Positions 30,866 through 37,795 of a stretch of DNA of 45,925 nt are shown in pieces (position 1 is the first letter of the stretch; the number at the start of each line of letters is the position of its first letter). Made by a program: the position numbers and the translations under genes. The stretch is from assembly GCA_015066845.1 (NCBI GenBank), contig SVNO01000007.1, positions 1 to 45,925 of the forward strand. The letters are read 5' to 3'. The notes under the pieces were generated by a model. The model was given only the letters and a program-made list of their open reading frames with translations. It made no database searches and was not told the origin of the DNA. Source of the DNA: Ruminococcus sp. Its GTDB lineage: Bacteria > Bacillota > Clostridia > Oscillospirales > Ruminococcaceae.

Positions 30866-30951
30866 GCCGAAGTGGCGGAATGGCAGACGCAGCAGACTCA
30901 AAATCTGCCGAGAGCAATCTTGTACGGGTTCAAGTCCCGTCTTCGGCACCA
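30866..30951 (+). tRNA. tRNA-Leu (anticodon CAA)
   Basis: Acceptor arms GCCGAAG (30866-30872) and CTTCGGC (30941-30947) pair fully. The anticodon stem GCAGA/TCTGC encloses loop CTCAAAA, giving anticodon CAA for UUG. A long variable arm and the TTCAAGTCC T-loop confirm a class II leucine tRNA. Discriminator A and an encoded CCA end at 30951. Confidence 0.95.
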
Positions 30952-30955
30952 TATC

Positions 30956-30992
30956 AGCACCCCAATTTTGATGCAATCGAAGTTGGGGTGTA
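30956..30992 (+). terminator. Hairpin after tRNA-Leu
   Basis: CACCCCAA pairs with TTGGGGTG, and inside it TTTGAT pairs with ATCGAA. It is followed by TATTATTCT. A plausible tRNA terminator with a weak U-tract. Confidence 0.55.
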
Positions 30993-31067
30993 TTATTCTG
31001 TCTGAATGCAGTGAATACACAAGTGCATTTTGATGTTTTTCAGGCTATCGTTGACTTTTGTAACGAA

Positions 31068-31128
31068 ACAAAAACAGGGGCTGTGGACAACCGTGTGAGG
31101 AGTATCACATCGGCAGCCACAGCCCCTG
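31068..31128 (-). terminator. Terminator of the AT-rich membrane-protein gene
   Basis: CAGGGGCTGTGG and CCACAGCCCCTG are perfect 12-base arms around a 30-base loop. In minus orientation they are followed by TTTTTGTTT. Confidence 0.75.
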
Positions 31129-31158
31129 AAAAATAAATCAAAATAATGTACGATTCCG

Positions 31159-32100
31159 TCAAATACCGCCTGTCTCTGTTTTTTCTCTGATAGAAGCTGT
31201 AATAGGAACGTTATAAGAGGAAAGTGCTTTGTAAGCCATTTCCAGTTGAAACTCATTCAATTTCACTCTATATTGCTTCGGAATATCGTTTTCAATACGC
31301 TTTTTGAGCGTGATGATAAGCGTATATGAGAACACAGAGCCATTGTAGATTTGATTGCCGTAGTATTTGGTTTTAGTAACATGTTTCTGAACCGAATCTA
31401 TTTCAGCATTTTCTATGAAGTCAATTTTTTCACTGTTATATACCACAGTATAGTTTCCGCTGATATTGATTCCGCAGTTGCAGCTCAACTCGCCGTTTCT
31501 TTTGTATGTGAGCATTCTGCCGTTAAGATAGGAACGCTCTATTTCGGGATATTTCTCACCGCACTCTTTTATGAAAGCTCTTACGGGAGTATTCAGAACC
31601 TTGAATGCGCCCCAACCTCCAAAAAGGAGTCCGCTGAATATGAGAATAAAAGTTGTCTCTGCAAATCCAGCATTCAAGAATATCGCTGAAATAAAAAACA
31701 AAGCTGAGATCACAAGCATAACGATTCCCGATACACTGAGAAACCGGCGTGATAAGTCAGCTTTCATTGAATCGCCCTTCACTTGAATGAAATCGTGCTT
31801 GTCTACATATTCTGCGTATTTTTGCTGCCATTTTTCATCTTGATGATATTTGCCATTATCAATATCGTTTTTAAATTCTTTATCCATGCGGTTTGATTTT
31901 AGCTCCATGAATAAGGCTACCGCCAAAAATACAGCAGTTCCGACCGTTAGGAATATACAGATGATATTAGGCAGCTTATAATAGAACCGTCCAATTATAT
32001 ACACCAGCGGTATAGCGATTATGTATGCGATTATACGCCGCTTCAGTGGAAGAAGATCAGGATGAAACATCTTGCGCGGTAAGTCATCGAATTTCCCCAT
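31159..32100 (-). CDS. Unrecognised membrane protein, four helices and a PH-like tail
   Basis: 313 residues, not recognised as a named family. Hydrophobic helices at about 24-42, 46-66, 120-138 and 143-165 form two pairs separated by a charged loop rich in Lys and Asp. The last 120 residues alternate short beta-like strands and end with a helix (LNEFQLEMAYKAL), resembling bacterial PH-like domains, but this is a weak impression. AGGAGG lies 10 bases before the ATG. The codons are markedly more A+T-rich than in hydE or the polymerase genes, which may indicate recent acquisition. It stands alone between its own promoter and terminator. Confidence 0.7.
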   Translation of the reverse strand: MGKFDDLPRKMFHPDLLPLKRRIIAYIIAIPLVYIIGRFYYKLPNIICIFLTVGTAVFLAVALFMELKSNRMDKEFKNDIDNGKYHQDEKWQQKYAEYVDKHDFIQVKGDSMKADLSRRFLSVSGIVMLVISALFFISAIFLNAGFAETTFILIFSGLLFGGWGAFKVLNTPVRAFIKECGEKYPEIERSYLNGRMLTYKRNGELSCNCGINISGNYTVVYNSEKIDFIENAEIDSVQKHVTKTKYYGNQIYNGSVFSYTLIITLKKRIENDIPKQYRVKLNEFQLEMAYKALSSYNVPITASIREKTETGGI

Positions 32101-32146
32101 AGTATACTTGCCTCCTCTCAGCAGTTAGCGGTATTTCCATATTTTT

Positions 32147-32175
32147 ATTATATCAAACTCTACTGGAAAAGTCAA
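32147..32175 (-). promoter_or_regulatory. Promoter of the AT-rich membrane-protein gene
   Basis: In minus orientation TTGACT (32170-32175) and TATAAT (32147-32152), 17-bp spacer. Confidence 0.78.
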
Positions 32176-32267
32176 TCACCCGAATAACGTAAACTTCATC
32201 TGCCATACAGAAGCAAGACGTTTTTCTTACTAATACCATGTAAATTCGAAATCTTAAATAAAAAGCG

Positions 32268-32400
32268 GGACTCGGGGGTGCAGGCTCACAGCCCCCGTCC
32301 CCTCTGCTTTACTCCGTTCAGCATCTCCCCGCCCCGCGGGGAGTCACCCGCATATCCCTCCCCCGCTTTGCGGGGGAGGTGCCGCCGAACGGCGGCGGAG
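32268..32400. repeat. Cluster of GC-rich palindromes
   Basis: Four stems in a row: GGGAC...GTCCC (32268-32302), CTCCCCGC-CCC-GCGGGGAG (32325-32343), CCTCCCCCGC-TTT-GCGGGGGAGG (32357-32379) and GCCGCC-GAAC-GGCGGC (32381-32396). No open frame or T-tract accompanies them. Confidence 0.7.
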
Positions 32401-32618
32401 GGGGCAGCTCTTGCTATCTGTTCAATTTAAGAAGCATCATCAAGTTTTAGCTTTTACAAACTACTAATATGGATAACAAAATAGGGGCTGCAGCCGAGAA
32501 TCGTCACATCTCAGCCACAGCACCTAAATCCCCCTCCCTTTGGAAGGGGGCAGGAGGTGGGGCAGTTTGGGTAAGGTTCGATAAAAAATTGATTTGCGTG
32601 TCCAACCTTCGTGCGTAG

Positions 32619-32647
32619 TTGACAAGAACATCAAAGGGAAGTATAAT
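32619..32647 (+). promoter_or_regulatory. Promoter of the SpoIIAA-like gene
   Basis: TTGACA at 32619-32624 and TATAAT at 32642-32647, 17-bp spacer. Confidence 0.8.
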
Positions 32648-32704
32648 ATAGGTAGGTACGAAAACGCCGGACAGATCTGGCTGATGGAAAGGAGATTGTG
32701 TAAA

Positions 32705-33067
32705 ATGTATCGTTCTGATTCCTGCGATGTGACATATTACGAAGACCGCAATATCGTTTTTGTGAAATGGAAATCTTTTTGTTCCTTCAAGAATTATCGC
32801 AAGCCGCTTGAATATGCTCTTGGTATCATAAAGAAATACGGCTGCAATTATGTTGCCGATACAAGAAACGGCTTTGAAAATGTTCCGGAGGATACAAAAT
32901 GGGTTGCGGAGTATTTCATGCCCATGGCTGCTGCATACGGCTGTCAATGCATCTATTTTCTCATTGACGAGAACAATGCATTGAAGGATGAACTGGAAGG
33001 TCAGCAAGCAGATTCCAGTGCTATCATTGATTTCAAGTATATCTACAGCTTGGAGGATATAGTATGA
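32705..33067 (+). CDS. Small SpoIIAA-like (STAS-fold-like) protein, unconfirmed
   Basis: 120 residues from ATG 32705, with AAAGGAG 10 bases upstream. Alternating predicted strands and helices (CDVTYYEDRNIVFVKWKSF, YRKPLEYALGIIKKYGCNY, VADTRNGFENV, WVAEYFMPMAAAYGCQCIYF) resemble the SpoIIAA-like/STAS family. No phosphorylatable Ser motif was identified. No partner kinase lies nearby. The longer upstream frame is rejected because it would start before the promoter's transcript. Confidence 0.6.
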   Translation: MYRSDSCDVTYYEDRNIVFVKWKSFCSFKNYRKPLEYALGIIKKYGCNYVADTRNGFENVPEDTKWVAEYFMPMAAAYGCQCIYFLIDENNALKDELEGQQADSSAIIDFKYIYSLEDIV

Positions 33068-33086
33068 CGGATATTCTGATTGTGGA

Positions 33087-33180
33087 ATGAATTGCCCCCA
33101 AAAAGTTAGACAAAGAATTAAAAGAAAATTTATGCAAAGCGACTAAGCAGCAAGCTTGGTCGCTTTGCTGCATTATGCAG
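33087..33180. other. Possible insertion-sequence end remnant with hairpin
   Basis: TTGCCCCCAAAAAGTTAGACA (about 33093-33113) resembles terminal sequences of IS3-type elements of gut Clostridia, from memory only. It is followed by a perfect-looking hairpin GCAAAGCGAC...GTCGCTTTGC at 33135-33170. No transposase reading frame is present. Confidence 0.3.
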
Positions 33181-33216
33181 CGTTGGCAAGACGGAATGTC
33201 AACCACATTTTCCCGA

Positions 33217-33245
33217 TTGACAACCCATTGGTTTTGTGGTATAAT
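33217..33245 (+). promoter_or_regulatory. Promoter of the Y-family polymerase operon
   Basis: TTGACA at 33217-33222 and TATAAT at 33240-33245, 17-bp spacer. Confidence 0.82.
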
Positions 33246-33261
33246 AAGAACATAAGTTCTT
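33246..33261. promoter_or_regulatory. LexA (SOS) box
   Basis: AAGAACATAAGTTCTT is a perfect dyad with the Gram-positive LexA core GAAC-N4-GTTC. It lies directly after the -10 box and before the ribosome-binding site of an error-prone polymerase gene. Confidence 0.75.
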
Positions 33262-33277
33262 GAAAGGAGCATCCGCA

Positions 33278-34759
33278 ATGCCGTACTACATCGCCATTGA
33301 CCTGAAAAGCTTCTACGCATCCGTGGAATGCGTGGAGCGTGGGTTGGATCCGCTGACCACGAATCTCGTTGTTGCGGATTCCTCCAAAACGGAAAAAACC
33401 ATCTGCCTTGCTGTAACGCCGGCTCTGAAATCCTGTGGAATTCCGGGAAGAGCGCGGCTCTTTGAGGTCGTGCAGAAAGTGCGAAACGTCAACCGCGAAC
33501 GGCTGCTCCGCGCACCGCAGCGGCGGTTTACCGGCGCATCCTGCAATGCCGTGGAGCTGAATGCCAATCCTGCACTGGAGCTGGATTTCCTCATTGCACC
33601 GCCCCAGATGGCAAGGTATATGGAAATCAGTACGAAAATCTACGAAATCTACCTGCGCTATGTCGCGCCGGAGGACATCCACGTCTACTCCATTGACGAG
33701 GTATTTGTGGATGTGACCGCATATCTGCCCACTTACCGCTGCACTGCCCATACTCTTGCCATGCGTATGATACGGGACGTGCTGCACGAAACCGGTATTA
33801 CAGCAACTGCCGGCATCGGCACAAATCTCTACCTTGCCAAGGTGGCAATGGACATCGTGGCAAAGAAAATGCCGCCCGACAAGGATGGTGTACGCATCGC
33901 GGAGCTTGATGAAATGTCCTACCGACGCAAGCTCTGGGCGCACAGACCGCTGACGGATTTCTGGCGCATCGGTGCAGGAACAGCGCGGAAACTGGAGGCA
34001 AACCACATGTACACCATGGGCGATGTGGCAGAGTGCTCGGAATATGACGAAGAACGCCTGTACAAGCTCTTTGGCGTGAATGCGGAGCTGCTCATTGACC
34101 ATGCGTGGGGCTGGGAGCCGTGCACGATTGCGGACATCAAAGCCTACTGCCCGAAAGCGCACAGCATCAGTCAGGGACAAGTGCTTTCCTGTCCGTACAG
34201 CTATGAAAAAGGGGAGCTGATTGTCCGCGAAATGACGGAACTTCTGGTACTGGAGCTGGTGGAAAAGGGGATTGTCACCGACCAGATAATGCTGACAGTC
34301 GGCTATGACCATACCGGTGTACCGGAGGATTATGACGGCAGGATGGAAACGGACCGTTACGGCAGACGGCTGCCGAAGCAGGCGCACGGAACGCTGAATC
34401 TGGGGAAATACACCTCCTCCACGAAAAAAATCGTGTCCGCCATGATGCAGCTCTATGCGCAGATTGTCGATGAACGTCTGCAAGTGCGCCGGATGTATGT
34501 GGTGGCAAATCATGTGCTCTATGAACGTGACGCACCACGGGAGGACTTTGTACAGCTCGATTTGTTTACCGATGCCGGACAGGTACAGGCGCAGCAGGAG
34601 CGCGAGGAACAGGAGGAACAGCGCGAACGCTCCATGCAGAGGGCGATGCTGGACATCCGCAGGCGGTTCGGGAAGAACGCCATTCTCAAGGGCATGAATT
34701 TATCCGAGGGCGCAACCACAATTACGCGTAACGGACAGGTGGGAGGACATAAGGCATGA
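33278..34759 (+). CDS. Y-family DNA polymerase (UmuC/DinB-like), SOS-controlled
   Basis: 493 residues from ATG 33278 with AAAGGAG 8 bases upstream. Translesion polymerase fold: first metal Asp in IAIDLKSFYASVE, VVADSSKTEKTICLAVTP, the paired acidic motif YSIDEVFVDVT (about residue 139), GITATAGIGTNLYLAKVAMD and DFWRIGAGTARKLEANHM. It resembles the UvrX/YqjW group of Firmicutes rather than short DinB. The C-terminal 70 residues are Glu/Gln/Arg-rich. The stop overlaps the YolD-like gene by 4 bases, a common pairing. The LexA box indicates DNA-damage induction. Confidence 0.9.
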   Translation: MPYYIAIDLKSFYASVECVERGLDPLTTNLVVADSSKTEKTICLAVTPALKSCGIPGRARLFEVVQKVRNVNRERLLRAPQRRFTGASCNAVELNANPALELDFLIAPPQMARYMEISTKIYEIYLRYVAPEDIHVYSIDEVFVDVTAYLPTYRCTAHTLAMRMIRDVLHETGITATAGIGTNLYLAKVAMDIVAKKMPPDKDGVRIAELDEMSYRRKLWAHRPLTDFWRIGAGTARKLEANHMYTMGDVAECSEYDEERLYKLFGVNAELLIDHAWGWEPCTIADIKAYCPKAHSISQGQVLSCPYSYEKGELIVREMTELLVLELVEKGIVTDQIMLTVGYDHTGVPEDYDGRMETDRYGRRLPKQAHGTLNLGKYTSSTKKIVSAMMQLYAQIVDERLQVRRMYVVANHVLYERDAPREDFVQLDLFTDAGQVQAQQEREEQEEQRERSMQRAMLDIRRRFGKNAILKGMNLSEGATTITRNGQVGGHKA

Positions 34760-35163
34760 ACACTGCATACAGCCACATCATCAACCGCCCCCATCATGTG
34801 TCGCGGAAGCATCCGCACATGAGCAATTATGGACGAGCCGCACAGTTTGCCGCATTCAAGGCACTGGACGGCTTCGAGGAGGAAATTGCAGAATCCGCGC
34901 GGTATGTCGAATGCCGGCAGCCGTTGACAGAAGCGGAGCTTGCGGCACTGGACGCGGCATTTTGCAGACTTCTGGAACTGGAACAGCCGCGGATTACGGT
35001 GACCTATTTCATTCCCGATGCACAAAAAGCCGGTGGTGTGTATGTGCAGTATACGGGATATTTCCGGTTTCTTGACCGGAGTACGCAGAGGATGAAGTTT
35101 GTGCAGGGGAGGGAGATTCCTCTGGATGCAGTAGCGGCTGTGCAATTTACGGAGGAGGAGTGA
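34756..35163 (+). CDS. YolD-like protein
   Basis: 135 residues. The N-terminal SRKHPHMSNYGRAAQFAAFKAL matches the YolD-like family, followed by a Sm-like C-terminal part (ITVTYFIPDAQKAGG, YTGYFRFLD). YolD-like proteins occur next to Y-family polymerases in Firmicutes and on mobile elements. The ATGA overlap with the polymerase gene indicates coupled translation. The molecular role is unknown; a polymerase accessory function is inferred. Confidence 0.85.
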   Translation: MNTAYSHIINRPHHVSRKHPHMSNYGRAAQFAAFKALDGFEEEIAESARYVECRQPLTEAELAALDAAFCRLLELEQPRITVTYFIPDAQKAGGVYVQYTGYFRFLDRSTQRMKFVQGREIPLDAVAAVQFTEEE

Positions 35164-35258
35164 AAGCTCCTCTTTTTTTCCGGAAATGCGCTGTCATACC
35201 GCATATCGCAGGAAATAGCGCAAACCTGCTGTAAATCCTGTGAAACCTCCAATGCATT

Positions 35259-35291
35259 CCGACAAAACCTATACTCCTTATCTGGTATAAT
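35259..35291 (+). promoter_or_regulatory. spoIIE promoter with 21-bp spacer and Spo0A-like box
   Basis: CCGACA at 35259-35264 and TATAAT at 35286-35291 are 21 bp apart. The reverse strand over the -35 reads TGTCGGA, one mismatch from the 0A box TGTCGAA. Spo0A-activated sigma-A promoters in Bacillus (spoIIE, spoIIG) are known for such long spacers. Confidence 0.55.
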
Positions 35292-35329
35292 GAGAGAAAG
35301 CTCTGCATATCACAAAGGAGGAACTGTCA

Positions 35330-37588
35330 ATGGAACATCTCAAAAAACTATTTGCCTGTGAAGCGGTGCGCGTCCCCCTCGGCTGCGCAGGTGCAATGGG
35401 CGGCGGCTATCTGCTCTCGGTCGGAACGGTCTGCGGCATTGCTTCGCCTTTGCCTGCCGCCATCGCCGGTATGTGTCCGCCGCTGTATGCTTTCTTCATC
35501 CTCTGCGGCAGTCTGCTTGCCTACATACAGCGCAGCGCACCGCAGGAAATGGCATTCCAGCTCTGCTGCCTTGTCGCCATCGTTTGTATGCGCATTTTGT
35601 TCTATGAGGCGCAGCGTCCCCCCGTGCTCGCCATGCTCACTGTCACCGCCTGTACGGCGGCAGGCTTCGTGACGGATCTGTTCTTTCTTGAACACGGCGG
35701 CGTTCTGCCCCTCTATATCATGCAGGCATTGCTCATCGGTGCGGCGGCATTTCTGTTTGCGGATGCATGGAACATCCTGCGCAAACGGCACAGAATCGTC
35801 CTTGATGCCGGAAAATGCTTCACCTTTTCCATGACCTACCTGCTCGCTGTCACCGCCCTGTGCGGACTGGACACGGATTTCTGCAATTTCGGACGTGCTG
35901 TCGGCATGGGCATCACCCTGCTTGCTGCAAAGCAATTCCGCCAGAACGGCGGCACACTTCTCGGCGCACTCACTGCCTGCGGTACGATCTTATGCAGCGT
36001 TCCACTGGGAATGCCCCTGCTCCTGCTGCCGGTCACTGCCATGCTTGCCGGATTTCTCAGCCGTTTCCCGAATGCCGTGTATCTCCCCGTATTCGTCCTC
36101 ATGCACTTCTTTGCCGCCGCCGTCCTTGACAGCAGCATGGAGCTTGTGCGTGTTGCCATTGAGCTGGTGCTTGCCGGTATGATTTGCGCATTGTGCAGCA
36201 GTATCCCCCTCTGCCGCATTCTTACCTTTGGCACACCGCCTGCCGGACAGCCGCGCTGTACCGTACAGCGTGAGCAGTTCCTTTCCCAGTCCATCGCCGG
36301 ACTGCGCGAGGAAACTGCCAATGTCATCAGCCACCTGCGGCCTGCAAAGCCCGTGGATGCCGTGCGCAAGGTCAGAACGCAGCTGTGCACGGGCTGCAAG
36401 AACGAAAGCTTCTGCTGGACGCAGCGGCGCGAAAAAACGGAACAGGCATTTGTCCAGCTGCTCCATGACCCTGCCGCTAACCCCGGACCGGAGGCAATGG
36501 CAGACTGCATCCGCCGCGCAAGAATGCCCGAATGCTTCTGGGAATGCGGACAACGCGCTGCACTGGAACAAACAGCCTCCGTACACCTGACACAGAGCCG
36601 GAATGTGATGCTCGAATTCTTCCGCCTGATGGAGGAAATGGCTGCCGATGCCGCAAAACAGCGCGGACTGCACATCTGTCCGCAGGAAACACAGGGCTTG
36701 CAGAATATGCTGCGCCAGTACCGCTGCGAATACCAGAGCTGCTTTGTGCACCGCCTGCGCTCCGGCCGCTATGCCGCCGAATTGTATTCACGCACCGACC
36801 TGCCCGTCACTGCCGTGCAGTCACTTCTGCGTGATTTGCTCGGTGTGCAGGTCTGCGCCATTCCTGCACAGTCCGCCGGCGGTCTGCTGCGCACCTGCTT
36901 TTACCAGAAGCCGCCCTATCAGCTGGAGCATACTATCCGCAGCGTCCATGCTCCCGGCTATGCACGATGCGGCGACACTGCCGAAGCCTTTACCGATGCA
37001 CAAGGGAATCAGTATCTTATCCTTTCCGATGGCATGGGCAGCGGCTCGGCAGCATCCCTCGTATCCCAGATTGCCGTGCGCGCATTCGTTCGTCTTGTGA
37101 CAAGCGGAATGCCCGTGGAAACTGCCATCCGCTTTGCCAATACCATTCTCCTGTCCGAAACCAATACCGAATCCTTTGCCACCCTCGACATTCTCCGCCT
37201 CGACCCCGATTCCGGTGAACTGTATCTCTACAAATCCGGCGCATCTGCGACCTTATTCCGCCATCAGCGGCAGGTTGTGCGCATTGCCGCCCCCAGCTTT
37301 CCCATCGGCATTGTACCGCAGGCAGAGCCGTTCTGCAAAAAGCTCACCGCCTTTCCGGACGACCGCATTGTCATGCTCTCCGATGGTATCCATGAAGCGC
37401 AGTTTCCGTTCGTGCGGGAATTGCTCCTGCGCAATATGCCCCTGTCCGAAATCGCCGCACAGATTTGTGAAAAAGCGGATGTCTTTCATGCCGGAAAATC
37501 CGAGGATGATATCACCGTCATTGCCGCCGGCGTTCGCTGCAATGCAAACGCTGTCCGACAGATTGCACATGAACGTGCAGCGGTCTGA
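35330..37588 (+). CDS. spoIIE: Stage II sporulation protein E (serine phosphatase)
   Basis: 752 residues, slightly short for the family. Residues about 15-305 form some eight to ten membrane helices. A Cys-rich regulatory region (VRTQLCTGCKNESFCW) follows, and the PP2C-type phosphatase fills about 540-745: LILSDGMGSGSAASLVS with a metal Asp, ETNTESFATLDILRLD, YKSGASATLFR, DRIVMLSDGIHE and the last metal Asp in KSEDDITVIAAG. In Bacillus it dephosphorylates SpoIIAA to activate sigma F in the forespore. AAAGGAGG precedes the ATG. It implies at least an ancestral sporulation programme. Confidence 0.92.
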   Translation: MEHLKKLFACEAVRVPLGCAGAMGGGYLLSVGTVCGIASPLPAAIAGMCPPLYAFFILCGSLLAYIQRSAPQEMAFQLCCLVAIVCMRILFYEAQRPPVLAMLTVTACTAAGFVTDLFFLEHGGVLPLYIMQALLIGAAAFLFADAWNILRKRHRIVLDAGKCFTFSMTYLLAVTALCGLDTDFCNFGRAVGMGITLLAAKQFRQNGGTLLGALTACGTILCSVPLGMPLLLLPVTAMLAGFLSRFPNAVYLPVFVLMHFFAAAVLDSSMELVRVAIELVLAGMICALCSSIPLCRILTFGTPPAGQPRCTVQREQFLSQSIAGLREETANVISHLRPAKPVDAVRKVRTQLCTGCKNESFCWTQRREKTEQAFVQLLHDPAANPGPEAMADCIRRARMPECFWECGQRAALEQTASVHLTQSRNVMLEFFRLMEEMAADAAKQRGLHICPQETQGLQNMLRQYRCEYQSCFVHRLRSGRYAAELYSRTDLPVTAVQSLLRDLLGVQVCAIPAQSAGGLLRTCFYQKPPYQLEHTIRSVHAPGYARCGDTAEAFTDAQGNQYLILSDGMGSGSAASLVSQIAVRAFVRLVTSGMPVETAIRFANTILLSETNTESFATLDILRLDPDSGELYLYKSGASATLFRHQRQVVRIAAPSFPIGIVPQAEPFCKKLTAFPDDRIVMLSDGIHEAQFPFVRELLLRNMPLSEIAAQICEKADVFHAGKSEDDITVIAAGVRCNANAVRQIAHERAAV

Positions 37589-37744
37589 ATCCGGATTTTA
37601 CCGTTTTATACTATCTGTAATACGCGAAAGAAAAATTATCCGTGTATTTTCAAATTCCACCTTGGGCTTTTGTTGAAATTGCACAACACTGCCAGTGCAT
37701 AATTATCACAAATTATGAAAATTTGATGCAGCCTTGAAAAACTC

Positions 37745-37773
37745 TTGCAAGAATTCAAGATTTCTGATAAAAT
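37745..37773 (+). promoter_or_regulatory. glg operon promoter
   Basis: TTGCAA at 37745-37750 and TAAAAT at 37768-37773, 17-bp spacer, 22 bases before the glgB start. Confidence 0.65.
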
Positions 37774-37795
37774 AGGTATAAAGGGAGGAGAAGTC

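Larger units (their letters stand above)
32101..32704. other. Gene-free, palindrome-rich spacer
   Basis: Holds the promoter of the preceding minus-strand gene (32147-32175), a cluster of GC hairpins at 32268-32400, a second C/G-rich palindromic segment at 32525-32565, and the promoter of the next gene (32619-32647). No gene was recognised. The hairpins look like extragenic repeats rather than a single terminator. Confidence 0.6.

Noticed and set aside
33173-34513. 446-codon open frame on the minus strand
   Set aside because: Antisense to the Y-family polymerase gene, which has intact catalytic motifs and a LexA-boxed promoter.
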